Source: Porphyrobacter sp. HT-58-2 (GTDB lineage Bacteria > Pseudomonadota > Alphaproteobacteria > Sphingomonadales > Sphingomonadaceae). Taken from it: a stretch of 64,000 nt of DNA. Below are positions 7,844 to 16,852 of this stretch, piece by piece. A model generated the notes under the pieces. That model searched no databases. It worked only from the letters and a program-made list of their open reading frames with translations, and was not told the origin of the DNA. A program made the translations under genes and the position numbers. The stretch is taken from contig NZ_CP022600.1 in assembly GCF_002952215.1 (NCBI RefSeq), positions 1,922,001-1,986,000 on the forward strand, read 5' to 3'. Numbering within the stretch: position 1 is the stretch's first letter; the number at the start of each line of letters is the position of its first letter.

Positions 7844-9844
7844 TATCGCCGTTTTTGCGCCTGTGGAGGCCAAGCACTCTAGGGTCAGTGCAGCATCAGA
7901 GGTTGCCCAAGTCAGATCGCCGATTTTGTCATCCGCAGGCATGTAGTGAAGCGGCATTTTTTCCAAAATTGCCCTAACTTCCGAAAGGTCGAATTTACTA
8001 CATGCATTCTGCAGCAGTTCGAGCTTTTCCATAAGATCGCTCAGGGGCAGAGACACCTCAGATGCAGTGAAGATGCGGGGGTGTTCTGTTGACTCGGGAT
8101 CATTTCCTAGCAGCAACTCTTCGTAAAGCTTTTCGCCCTTCCGGAGGCCGGTGAAGTTGATGGCAATATCAGCATCTTCAGGATTCCCCTCACTGGCATG
8201 ATTGACGAAATAAGGCTTGAGGCCATGAAGCTTTACCATGGTAACCGCAAGATCCGCAATCTTCACCGGATTTCCCATGTCCAAGATAAAAACGTCGCCG
8301 CCTTGAGCCATGGCGCCCGCCTGGATTACAAGCTGCGAGGCTTCGGGAATCGTCATAAAATATCTCGTGATCTCTGGGTGCGTGACCGTCACTGGCCCAC
8401 CGCTTTCAATCTGCGCCGCGAAGCGCGGAATCACGGAGCCCGACGAGCCAAGCACATTGCCAAACCGAACCATGGAGTAGATCGTCCCGGTATCTTGCTG
8501 GGCCAGGCCCTGACAAATCAATTCGGCAATACGCTTTGTGGCGCCCATTACATTTGTAGGCCGCACCGCTTTATCGGTGGAGATAAGAATGAAGCGCTCG
8601 ACACGATTTTCGTGCGCCGACCTTGCAGCGGCCAGTGTGCCAAAAACGTTGTTGCGGATCCCCTCAACAACATTCTCCTCGACGATCGGGACGTGTTTGT
8701 ACGCGGCCGCATGGTAGATGGTCTCGACCTTAAAGGCCTTCATCACGGAGCCGAGGCGCGCTTCGTCCTGAACTGATCCCAAAATCGGGATGATCTTGGT
8801 ACTTGTCCCAAGCCGCTTTCCTGCTTCCGAAAGTTCTCCTTCGATGGAGTAGAGCGCTAGCTCGGATATCTCGTAAAGTACGAGCGCCAGAGGGTCCTGA
8901 TCCAAAATCTGCCGGCACAGTTCGCTTCCGATCGAGCCACCTGCTCCGGTGACCATCACGACTTTGCGTGTTATGCTCTGCCCGAGCAGTTGCTCGTCGG
9001 GCGGAACTGGGTCTCTGCCAAGAAGCTCCTCAGGCGTGACATGGCGAAGCTGAGATATCTTGGCCTTGCCGGCGATGATGTCTGACAGGCTCGGGATAGT
9101 TTTCACCTCGAGGTCGAGCATTTCCAAGTGTGACAAGATCTCTCGGCGTCTTGCGGGACCGATGTTGGGCACTGCCAAAAGGATAGCATCGAGCGGCATG
9201 CTGATCTTCAATTGCGTCAGCTCATTTGGCGCATAAACGCGGCAGCCGCCAATGATCAGGCCTTGCAATCGAGGATCGTCGTCGATGAAGGCAATCGGGG
9301 AATAATCCCGACCGTGGAATAGCGAGTTAAGGAGCTCAAGACCTGCCTCGCCCGCGCCATAGATTGCCACGGGCCGCTTTGATAGCTGCAAGGGGCCGCG
9401 AAAAATCTGTCGAACAAGGAACCGGAAGCCGCCGATGGACAGAAGCGCAAAGGTGGCCGTCATGATCGGTACCGACCTAGGTATTCCTCGGTCTCCAAAC
9501 GCATTGAGCAGCAGCATCGCGAACGCCAACACCGCAACACCGCGCCCGATTGCGACAATAATCCGTCCGGTCAGAAAGCGGACCAGGGTCCTATAAAGGC
9601 CGGAGAGCCCGAATGTTGCAAGCGCTGCTGCTGCGGAGAGGGCAAATACCAGCCAGACCTTGAGATTATTGGCAAAGGCCACGCTTTCCAGACGGATGGC
9701 CATGGCAAAAGTGAAGCAGCCCAAAAGGACCACGCTGTCTGCAGCAACCTGAATGGCGATCTTTGCTGGCCGGTTGGTGCCCGCCAAAAGCTTGACAAGG
9801 CGGTTCATCAAATGCCCCAGTCTGGCGATTGCGACTATTTCCAT
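7841..9844 (-). CDS. Membrane NDP-sugar 4,6-dehydratase, PglF/WbpM/CapD type
   Basis: About 667 residues from the ATG chosen here; a second ATG at 9808 (MNRLVKLLAG) is equally possible, and the open frame extends upstream only into integrase debris. Four hydrophobic segments in the first 150 residues anchor it in the inner membrane. A first Rossmann fold (VAIYGAGEAG) is followed by the catalytic SDR domain with NAD motif VTGAGGSIGSE (about residue 300), STDKAVRPTNVMGATKR, and FGNVLGSSGSV. In this family Met replaces the SDR tyrosine, and Asp/Lys of TDK act in catalysis. It would convert UDP-GlcNAc to the 4-keto-6-deoxy sugar used by the aminotransferase at 184-1476. Confidence 0.92.
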   Translation of the reverse strand: MEIVAIARLGHLMNRLVKLLAGTNRPAKIAIQVAADSVVLLGCFTFAMAIRLESVAFANNLKVWLVFALSAAAALATFGLSGLYRTLVRFLTGRIIVAIGRGVAVLAFAMLLLNAFGDRGIPRSVPIMTATFALLSIGGFRFLVRQIFRGPLQLSKRPVAIYGAGEAGLELLNSLFHGRDYSPIAFIDDDPRLQGLIIGGCRVYAPNELTQLKISMPLDAILLAVPNIGPARRREILSHLEMLDLEVKTIPSLSDIIAGKAKISQLRHVTPEELLGRDPVPPDEQLLGQSITRKVVMVTGAGGSIGSELCRQILDQDPLALVLYEISELALYSIEGELSEAGKRLGTSTKIIPILGSVQDEARLGSVMKAFKVETIYHAAAYKHVPIVEENVVEGIRNNVFGTLAAARSAHENRVERFILISTDKAVRPTNVMGATKRIAELICQGLAQQDTGTIYSMVRFGNVLGSSGSVIPRFAAQIESGGPVTVTHPEITRYFMTIPEASQLVIQAGAMAQGGDVFILDMGNPVKIADLAVTMVKLHGLKPYFVNHASEGNPEDADIAINFTGLRKGEKLYEELLLGNDPESTEHPRIFTASEVSLPLSDLMEKLELLQNACSKFDLSEVRAILEKMPLHYMPADDKIGDLTWATSDAALTLECLASTGAKTAI

Positions 9845-9922
9845 GGCGAGCTCTCTAGAGGACGCTGTTTCAGCGGGCAACTCTAACAAACGCCTGCTAT
9901 ATGAGCGTCGCAGCACCCGAGC

Positions 9923-10418
9923 TTAGGCCAAAACATTTTGCCGCGCCTGCTCCAGGTACTGGGCGAGTACGGTGACCGACTTCCGCCCCCCGCGCGCATG
10001 ATGGCCGCGATATCGAATCCGCGCTTCAAGAGATCCCGCGCAGCCCCGACCCGCATAGAGTGTCCACTGAATGCTGCGATCTCGGCAGCTGTTAGACCGG
10101 CTTTGGCAGCGGCTTCATAGATGATCCGGCGGACGGTGGTTTTCTCGCGGCAGCGGTCGATAATCTTTCCTCTGTAGATCGGGCAGAACAACCATTGCGT
10201 GCCCGGGCCTCTCATGGCCACCCAGCCGCGTAGCAGGTCGGCGGTGCGCCGTGAGGTGTAGGCAATTTGACCGTTGCGGAACGGGTCTGACTTGCTACGA
10301 CGGATAAACACCCGAAGCGTACCGGTCCCGTCGTCGGTTACATCGCTATCGCGCAGCCCCACAAGTTCGGATTGCCGGGCCAAGAGCCCATATCCAAGCG
10401 CCAGCATCGCGCGATTTT
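9923..10418 (-). pseudogene. Tyrosine recombinase, C-terminal catalytic part, frameshifted
   Basis: Minus-strand reading NRAMLALGYGLLARQSELVG carries the first catalytic Arg, and SGHSMRVGAARDLL carries the H-x-x-R. A run of seven G bases in MRAGG then shifts the frame. In the alternative frame the end reads RKSVTVLAQYLEQARQNVLA with the catalytic Tyr, and stops at 9923. The N-terminal part is across the IS256 copy at 11846-12166. About 20-25 codons between the two halves are missing. It was probably the integrase of an integrative element or a phage-like insertion. Confidence 0.85.
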
Positions 10419-11845
10419 GGTCGTGTCCCCGGCCGTGGTGTAGGTTCTGAGGGTTAGCGCTGCTGGCTGGCTGCGCGCTTTCGATATAGCGCTGTAGCAG
10501 CCAGCCAGCAGCGCGGGTGGTCACCGCAGTTTTCGGATAGGTTTGGGTTGCGAAGCTCGAACCTGGAGAACCACGATGACCGATTCCTTGATGCACTTGC
10601 GCGCGCTGGTCGAGAAGGCCCCCGACGCGGATATTTTGCGCGACATGATCTCGTTTGCCGCCGGGCGGTTGATGGAGATGGAGGTTGGCGGGCTGACAGG
10701 CGCTGGCCACGGTGAGAAGTCCGCTGATCGGCTTGTCCAGCGCAACGGCTATCGCGAACGCGACTGGCAGACGCGCGCTGGCACGGTAGAGCTGCGCATC
10801 CCCAAGCTTCGCAAAGGCAGTTACTTCCCCGGCTTCCTCGAGCCACGCCGGATGGCCGAACGGGCGCTGACGGCGGTGATCCAGGAAGCCTATGTGCACG
10901 GTATCTCGACCCGCTCGGTCGATGATCTGGTCAAGGCGCTGGGCATGGATGGCATTTCGAAGAGCCAGGTCAGCCGCCTGTGCGAAGAGCTCGACGAGAA
11001 GGTGAACGCCTTCCTTGATCGCCCGATCGAGGGCGACTGGCCCTACCTTTGGATCGACGCCACCTATGTCAAAGTCCGTCAGAATGGCCGGATCGTATCG
11101 GTTGCGGTTATCATCGCGGTCGGCGTCAACAGCGATGGACGCCGCGAGGTGCTGGGCATGGATATCGGGCCGTCGGAGGCCGAACCCTTCTGGACTGCGT
11201 TCCTGCGCAAACTGACGCGCCGAGGGCTGCGCGGGGTGAAGCTGGTAATCTCCGATGCGCACGAAGGCATCAAGGCGGCTGTCTCCAAGCTGCTGTGTGC
11301 TACATGGCAACGCTGCCGTGTCCACTTCATGCGCAATGCGCTGGCCCATGCCGGAAAGAGCGGTCGGCGCGTCGTGTCCGCGTTCATCGGCACCGCCTTC
11401 GCACAGGAAACGCCCGAGGCGGCCAGTCAGCAATGGCGCTCCGTTGCCGACCAGATGCGCCCAAAACTGCCAAAGCTCGCCGCTTTGATGGACGATGCCG
11501 AGCCTGACGTGCTGGCCTACATGACGTTCCCAAAGGAGCATCGGGCCAAGTTACACAGCACGAATCCCATCGAACGTTTAAACGGCGAAATCAAACGCCG
11601 CACCGAAGTCGTCGGGATCTTCCCCAACGAGGGCGCGATCAACCGCCTGATCGGCGCGATCCTCATGGAACAATCCGACGAATGGGCTGTCCAGCGGGCA
11701 CGCTACATGACACTTGAAACCATGGCGCCAGTCAGCGACAATCCCATCGTCATGCTGTCAGCTGTGCCTGGCGCATGACCGGCTCAAACCGATGCCGAAA
11801 TCGGCGGTAGCCCAGATAAGCTACACCACGCCGTGGGACACGATC
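10419..11845 (+). mobile_element. IS256-family element, copy 1
   Basis: The 1427-bp element starts GGTCGTGTCCCCGGCCGTGG and, reading inward from 11845 on the minus strand, GATCGTGTCCCACGGCGTGG. It has the same length as copy 2 at 58317-59743, and the two look identical wherever I compared them. The flanks of this copy (GCGATTTT and TGTGAATT) do not form the 8-bp duplication that copy 2 has. It sits inside the tyrosine recombinase gene in the opposite direction. The missing duplication and missing recombinase codons suggest an adjacent deletion or recombination between copies. Confidence 0.92.
10576..11778 (+). CDS. IS256 family (mutator-type) transposase
   Basis: 400 residues from ATG 10576, the usual family length. 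The DDE core shows Asp in [10 protein letters not shown], Asp in [14 protein letters not shown] and Glu in [20 protein letters not shown], with the C-x2-H-type [12 protein letters not shown] segment between. It catalyses copy-out/paste-in transposition in IS256 elements. The protein is identical to that of copy 2. An in-frame GTG/ATG further upstream (10543) lies too close to the terminal repeat and adds no conserved sequence. Confidence 0.95.
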   Translation: MTDSLMHLRALVEKAPDADILRDMISFAAGRLMEMEVGGLTGAGHGEKSADRLVQRNGYRERDWQTRAGTVELRIPKLRKGSYFPGFLEPRRMAERALTAVIQEAYVHGISTRSVDDLVKALGMDGISKSQVSRLCEELDEKVNAFLDRPIEGDWPYLWIDATYVKVRQNGRIVSVAVIIAVGVNSDGRREVLGMDIGPSEAEPFWTAFLRKLTRRGLRGVKLVISDAHEGIKAAVSKLLCATWQRCRVHFMRNALAHAGKSGRRVVSAFIGTAFAQETPEAASQQWRSVADQMRPKLPKLAALMDDAEPDVLAYMTFPKEHRAKLHSTNPIERLNGEIKRRTEVVGIFPNEGAINRLIGAILMEQSDEWAVQRARYMTLETMAPVSDNPIVMLSAVPGA

Positions 11846-12166
11846 TGTGAATTCGTTTGATCCTCCGGAGCGCCAGACTGAGCCATAAGTTGGGTAAGGC
11901 AGCTTCAGTAGCCGGTGGGCCTTGCGGATCGCGTACAGCCGGCGCAGAGCATTGGACGGTGCCTTGTCCTCGGTCTGGTCCTTGAGGAACTCGAATACCC
12001 GCTCGAGCAGCGTGGGGAATGGATCGGAAATCCCGCGGGCAAGACACCAGTTCTCGAACGCTTCGGCATCGGGCTGATAGCTGCGCATCGTCGTCGTCGG
12101 GTCGGCGCCCTCGATGTGCGCGAACTGGCCGTGCCAATCAGACAGAACCTTGGTGCCTTTTGTCAC
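11846..12166 (-). pseudogene. Tyrosine recombinase, N-terminal part
   Basis: From GTG 12166 the reading is LSDWHGQFAHIEGADPTTTM, then SYQPDAEAFENWCLARG, FPTLLERVFEFLKD and LRRLYAIRKAHRLLKLPYP, the SAM-like core-binding domain of a phage-type integrase. After PYP the conserved text continues in another frame (LALRRIKRIH), so there is a frameshift near 11885-11900. It ends at the IS256 boundary. The usual longer N-terminus is not found, because the start abuts a fragment of another gene. Confidence 0.8.
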
Positions 12167-12319
12167 TCATGCGGCGGATGAAGCAGCAAACAGCTCATCG
12201 CCGAGCTTGGTGATTTTCTCCCGTCAGGCAAGCCGCGCGAGCCAATGCTCCGGGATGCCCTGCACACCCCAGGTTGCGCCCGCTAGCTGGCCCGCAATTG
12301 CTGCGATCGTGTCGACCTA
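12167..12319 (-). pseudogene. ADP-ribosylglycohydrolase (DraG-like) C-terminal fragment
   Basis: The minus strand reads VDTIAAIAGQLAGATWGVQG, then IPEHWLARLA, an in-frame TGA, then REKITKLGDELFAASSAA and a stop. D-T-x-AAIAGQLAGA-x-G-x-x-GIP-x-HW is the conserved C-terminal block of ADP-ribosylglycohydrolases, which remove ADP-ribose from modified proteins or process O-acetyl-ADP-ribose. Upstream sequence on this strand does not continue the family, so only about 50 codons remain. Confidence 0.75.
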
Positions 12320-12343
12320 TTGAGCCGGAGCAAATGCTCGATA

Positions 12344-13897
12344 ATGCGCAATGGCCCTTTTTTTGCCAGTCCGTGCTTTTTCGCGTTTCGGGAAAGCGCT
12401 CGCGAAGCCTTTCTCATTACCGTGAAGCTCGCTACGGAGAGGCAACATGGCGGAAAAGGGCACTTGAAGTTGACAAATGGGCGGAAGATTATCCGGCGGC
12501 TCTCGGTATCGGCCATTTCGGACACATGGGCATCGAAGCGAGAGTCGCACTGGGTATGGGTAGGGGCATTCATTGTAGCTCTTGCCCTTCTTGGCGGCAG
12601 CTCGCGGCCAGACCCTGTTCAGAACGCACTTCTGCAGCCGATCGCGGCTCTCTTGCTGATCCCAGCAATCGTTAAGCTTCGTGGGCGAGATCTGGAGCGG
12701 GGGAGGGCGCTCTGCATCTTTCTCGCGTCTTTGCTGGTTTGGATGACAATTCAGCTCCTGCCTTTGCCATCTGGCTTTTGGGTAGAACTTCCCTCCATGC
12801 CTGTGATTGATGAAATCGATCAGCTTGCTGGAATTGAGGACGCCTGGCGTCCGATGTCTGTGGCTCCTTTTCGCGGGCTGAACTCGCTTTTTGGCCTCAT
12901 CATTCCCCTGAGCGCCCTATTGCTCGCTCTGACCATGAGGTGGCCGTCGCGACTTTTGCTGTTTGCTATTGTCGCCATTGGCCTGATCGATGCCTTGTTT
13001 GGCATGCTTCAGGTCGTCGGTGGTGCCGGAAGCGTGTTCTATCAGTATGCGTTCTCCGGAAGTGGTGTCCCCGTCGGCATCTTTGCCAACGAGAACCATT
13101 CTGCCGTCTTCTCGGCTATAGTCTTGCTGATTTTGACGAGGCTCGCGCTTGAAGCGCCCGCGCAGAAAGATCCGCCTTGGGTAAGGCTGTCGTTTGCTCC
13201 AGCATTCATCCTGATCCTACTGTCGGTTCTGATTACCGGTTCGCGGGCCGGCTTTATTGCAGCGCTCGCTGCGCTTGTTGCATCGTCATGCATGATATGG
13301 CCGGCCATGCGCCGGTCTCTGATGGCTGAGGGACAGAAGCAGCACAGACCAATCTGGCGAAGCCCGGCTGGTCTAGCCCTTGGTGGATGTGCAATGGCGA
13401 TTTTGCTGGTTGTTTTGGCATTCATCTGGTTCGAGCGAACGCCGGCGATGGACGATATTCTCGAGCATAGTTCCTTTGAGGATTTGCGTTGGTCGCTGTT
13501 GCCGATCCTTACCAGCATGGCTTCCGAACACTGGCTCGTGGGAACTGGTTTCGGATCATTTGATGCTGTTTATCGCTCGTATGAGCCAACCGCGCTTCTC
13601 TTACCCGCCTACGTCAATCATGCGCATAACGATTGGCTGCAATTGATCATCGAGGGTGGGTTGCCATCGATGATCATTTTTTCCGGATTGCTGGTATGGA
13701 TCATGTGGGCTGTCGCTTTGGCGGGCAGGGGAACTCCGCTGAGACGCGAGAGATTGATATTCTGGTTGGCCGCCTTAGCCATTATCGCGGCGGCTTCTTT
13801 TGTGGACTACCCGCTTCGTACCCCGTTGTTTCAGGCAGTAGGGGTTTGGTTGCTGATTTGCCTCTCGTCGGACCGCGTGAACTTGGCTTCCAATTGA
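12344..13897 (+). CDS. O-antigen ligase/polymerase family membrane protein (Wzy-like)
   Basis: Up to 517 residues with about 10-12 hydrophobic helices. It carries the family hallmark NHAHNDWLQLIIEGGLPS near the C-terminal periplasmic loop and ITGSRAGF in the middle. Such proteins join or ligate polysaccharide repeat units at the periplasmic face of the inner membrane. The start is uncertain: the frame opens with TTG at 12320 and ATG at 12344, but the first transmembrane helix begins only near VWVGAFIVALALLGG. TTG at 12470 would remove a poorly conserved leader. Location upstream of wza and wzc homologues supports a role in exopolysaccharide assembly. Confidence 0.85.
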   Translation: MRNGPFFASPCFFAFRESAREAFLITVKLATERQHGGKGHLKLTNGRKIIRRLSVSAISDTWASKRESHWVWVGAFIVALALLGGSSRPDPVQNALLQPIAALLLIPAIVKLRGRDLERGRALCIFLASLLVWMTIQLLPLPSGFWVELPSMPVIDEIDQLAGIEDAWRPMSVAPFRGLNSLFGLIIPLSALLLALTMRWPSRLLLFAIVAIGLIDALFGMLQVVGGAGSVFYQYAFSGSGVPVGIFANENHSAVFSAIVLLILTRLALEAPAQKDPPWVRLSFAPAFILILLSVLITGSRAGFIAALAALVASSCMIWPAMRRSLMAEGQKQHRPIWRSPAGLALGGCAMAILLVVLAFIWFERTPAMDDILEHSSFEDLRWSLLPILTSMASEHWLVGTGFGSFDAVYRSYEPTALLLPAYVNHAHNDWLQLIIEGGLPSMIIFSGLLVWIMWAVALAGRGTPLRRERLIFWLAALAIIAAASFVDYPLRTPLFQAVGVWLLICLSSDRVNLASN

Positions 13898-13984
13898 CAC
13901 GCCCGAGGAATCCTGACTCTTTGATAGGGGGTTGGCGTGCTGCAGCGATCCGCTAAGGGTGCTTTCGAGAATCAAAGGGGCACC

Positions 13985-14689
13985 ATGAGCAAGCTTCCGA
14001 AATACCTTCTTATTGCTGCCATCGCTGGCTTGGTTGCAGGCTGCGCGGTCAATCGTAGTGTTGGCCTCGCGCCCGAAGTGACACTGACTACGCTTGAGGA
14101 TCTGCCCCCTCCGCGTGGCGATATCTCCTACCTCATCGGTCCTCAGGAAAAGCTTGAGATCGAGGTCGTAGGCGCGAAGACATTGAGCGGAACCTTCCTC
14201 ACCGACGTCGATGGACAACTGGCCTTTCCGTTCATCGGAACGGTTGTCCTTGACGGTAAGTCTCCGGCTGAGGCGTCAAACCTGATCGCGGAGCGCCTTC
14301 GCGGGCGCTATCTCCGCGACCCCCAAGTTCGTGTAATCCCTGAGGACTTTCCGGTTCCCTCTGTTTCCGTTGGTGGCGAGGTCAGGAAGCCCGGGAGTTA
14401 TCCGGCGATCGGCAAGCAGACACTGCTGCGGGTGGTCAACCAGGCCGAGGGTCTGACGCAATATGCGAAAGCCGATGATGTTCTCGTTCTGCGGACCGTT
14501 GCGAATGAGCGTTACATCGGCGTTTACAACCTCAGGGCCATTGAACGCGGCAATTATCCTGACCCGCAAATCTTTCCCAATGATGTCGTGATAGTTGGAA
14601 ACTCTCCTGAGCGTCGCAGGCTTGAAGAGCTCCTGCAAATCTTCCCGCCCCTTATCACAAGCGCAACTATTCTGATTGCGCAGCAGTAG
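13985..14689 (+). CDS. Polysaccharide export outer-membrane lipoprotein (Wza/GumB-like)
   Basis: A 234-residue protein. The signal peptide ends in the lipobox LVAGC (Cys20). YLIGPQEKLEIEVVGAKTLS starts the poly-export (PES) domain, and a SLBB domain follows (SVSVGGEVRKPGSYPAIG). It is expected to form the outer-membrane exit channel for the polymer. Start chosen at ATG 13985, which directly precedes the signal peptide; the frame is open to 13937. It lies just upstream of the Wzc-like gene. Confidence 0.92.
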   Translation: MSKLPKYLLIAAIAGLVAGCAVNRSVGLAPEVTLTTLEDLPPPRGDISYLIGPQEKLEIEVVGAKTLSGTFLTDVDGQLAFPFIGTVVLDGKSPAEASNLIAERLRGRYLRDPQVRVIPEDFPVPSVSVGGEVRKPGSYPAIGKQTLLRVVNQAEGLTQYAKADDVLVLRTVANERYIGVYNLRAIERGNYPDPQIFPNDVVIVGNSPERRRLEELLQIFPPLITSATILIAQQ

Positions 14690-14696
14690 AAAACCC

Positions 14697-16832
14697 ATGA
14701 ATGAACAGAATGTGATGACGGTTGATCGCGCAGCAGCATTTGAGCGCTATTCAGCTGATGTTGGCGGATTCCATCTCGACCTTGAGCGCTACTGGATCGA
14801 AGCTCGAGCGCTTCGTCTTTGGCTCGGCGGGATCGTTGTTGTTGCCCTCCTCGTCGCGCTGATCGCCACGCTACTTGCGACAGAGCTTTTCCGCGCGACT
14901 GCCCGAATTGAAGTCTCGCAGATTACCGCCAACGTTACCGACATTGATCCTGTCGAGAACGAATCCCGCGTGTCCGAAATGCAGTATCTGAACACGCAAT
15001 ATCAGCTGTTGGAATCCCGGTTCATGGCCGGGCGCGTGCTCAAGGCGGGGAACCTGCTCCGGGACGAGGAATTCATCGAGGCCTTCGGTCTCGACCAGAA
15101 GGATGATCTTTCCGAACGAGACGTTGAGAAGGTTCTGCTCGACAACATCTCGGTGAGTCCCCTTAGGCAGTCCAGTCTTGTCGATGTCTCCTTTTCAAGC
15201 CCTGAGCCTTTGGTCTCCGCCAAGATCACGAACCTTTGGGCAGATGAGTTCATCGCGGCCAACTACGAAAAGCGCTTTGGATCAAACATTGACGCCCGAG
15301 AGTTTTTGACCAGGCAAATCGCAGAGCTGCGCGAGAAACTTTCTGTCTCGGAAAAGCAGTTGGTTGACTATGCAAATGCCAATGAGATCCTGGTGCTTTC
15401 GGCATCAAGCGATAAGCAAGGAGCCGAAACGGCTGCTCAGACCCTGATCGCGACTGACCTTGCAGCTTTGAACGAAGCGCTTGCAAAGGCGGTGACTGAT
15501 CGCATTGCTGCACAGGCCGCGCTCGCTTCAGGCGACTTCCCCAGCCAAGATCCCAGGAATGCGCTGCGTGCTGACCTTGCCAAGGCCGAGGCCGAGCTCG
15601 CCAGCCTGCGTTCCAATTTTGGCCCGGGGTTCCCTCCTCTCATTGAAAAAGAAGCTGAGGTAAACTCGCTCAAGTCCTCGCTGGCGGCAGAGTCGCGGGC
15701 GGCATTGCGGGCCGCAAGCAGCCGCGAACGCGAACTTCGCGCAAAACTCGAGGAAGCCAAAGGACTCTTCCTTGGCCAGCAAGATCTCGGTATTCAATAT
15801 GGTATTCTCAAGCGCGAGGTTGATACCAACCGAGAACTCTATGATGCGCTCCTTCAGCGCTTTAAGGGGCTTGAGGCTTCAGGCGCCGGTCAGAACAATA
15901 TCAAGCTTATCGATAAGGCAGATGTTCCGCTCGAGCCGTATTCGCCGTCGCTGGTGATCAATCTTGCCATTGGGCTCCTTGCCGGGCTCGGTTTGGCTGT
16001 GGCACTTGTCTATCTGCGCGTGATGCTGAGCCAGACTGTCAAGGATCCTCAGGATGTGACGCGCAGGCTTGGCCTGCCCATTCTCGGGATGATCCCTAAG
16101 AGCGATTCCACAGACATCCGGCAGGAGGTACTGATCCGCTCCTCCGAGCTCAGCGAGGCGTACAAGTCTGCGCGGACGAATCTGACGTTCCTTACACCTA
16201 TGGGTGCGCCGAAGGCCCTTATGCTCACATCGTCGGTTCCGTCCGAGGGCAAGAGCCTTTCCTGTCTCGCTTTGGCGACGAGTTTTGTTCAGCTGGGCAA
16301 GCGCACGCTCCTCATCGATGCCGACCTTCGCAACTCTCGTATGCAAGGTATTCTGGGCGAAAGTTTCGACAAGAAGGGCGGCCTGGCTGCGCTTCTGTCC
16401 GGCAATGCATCAGACCTTAAAGATCAGGTGGCAAGCATCGAGGACTTCGGTTTCGACTATCTGCCGCATGGCTACACACCGCCAAACCCTGTCGAACTGC
16501 TTGCCAGCGCCCGCTTCAGGGAACTGCTGGAAGAGGCAAAGGCCGCTTACGATCAGATTATCGTCGACAGTGCTCCGATGTTAAGCCTTGCGGACGCCAT
16601 TGAGCTTTCCCGCGCTGTCGACGGGGTGGTCTATGTCATCGAATCCGACCGCATCAAGATCAGGGTGATCGAGAACGCGATCGAAAGGCTGACACGTACA
16701 GGCGCCCAGGTCTATGGCGCAATCGTGACCAAGCTCGATGCCAATGCAGCCGGATACGGCTATGGTTACGGATACGGCTATGGCTACGGCTATGGGGCTA
16801 CGTCGGAACTCGAGAAGTCCGCGCAGGATTGA
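14697..16832 (+). CDS. Wzc-like polysaccharide co-polymerase and tyrosine autokinase
   Basis: 711 residues. An N-terminal Wzz domain lies between two membrane helices (about 43-63 and 420-440) with a long periplasmic coiled-coil part. The cytoplasmic BY-kinase domain has Walker A SSVPSEGKS (about 512-520), Walker A' LLIDADLR (about 538-545) and a VDSAPML Walker B. The C-terminus is a tyrosine tail of alternating Gly-Tyr (seven Tyr), the autophosphorylation cluster. It controls chain length and export together with Wza. ATG 14697 lies 7 bases after the wza stop. The tail is encoded by a short repeat that could expand or shrink. Confidence 0.94.
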   Translation: MNEQNVMTVDRAAAFERYSADVGGFHLDLERYWIEARALRLWLGGIVVVALLVALIATLLATELFRATARIEVSQITANVTDIDPVENESRVSEMQYLNTQYQLLESRFMAGRVLKAGNLLRDEEFIEAFGLDQKDDLSERDVEKVLLDNISVSPLRQSSLVDVSFSSPEPLVSAKITNLWADEFIAANYEKRFGSNIDAREFLTRQIAELREKLSVSEKQLVDYANANEILVLSASSDKQGAETAAQTLIATDLAALNEALAKAVTDRIAAQAALASGDFPSQDPRNALRADLAKAEAELASLRSNFGPGFPPLIEKEAEVNSLKSSLAAESRAALRAASSRERELRAKLEEAKGLFLGQQDLGIQYGILKREVDTNRELYDALLQRFKGLEASGAGQNNIKLIDKADVPLEPYSPSLVINLAIGLLAGLGLAVALVYLRVMLSQTVKDPQDVTRRLGLPILGMIPKSDSTDIRQEVLIRSSELSEAYKSARTNLTFLTPMGAPKALMLTSSVPSEGKSLSCLALATSFVQLGKRTLLIDADLRNSRMQGILGESFDKKGGLAALLSGNASDLKDQVASIEDFGFDYLPHGYTPPNPVELLASARFRELLEEAKAAYDQIIVDSAPMLSLADAIELSRAVDGVVYVIESDRIKIRVIENAIERLTRTGAQVYGAIVTKLDANAAGYGYGYGYGYGYGYGATSELEKSAQD

Positions 16833-16852
16833 TCAGCTTGGAGGGGTAGGCA

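Noticed and set aside
9883..11541. Single 552-codon minus-strand protein joining integrase and IS256 sequence
   Set aside because: The first 380 codons are antisense to the IS256 transposase (identical text occurs at copy 2); only the last part is real recombinase sequence.
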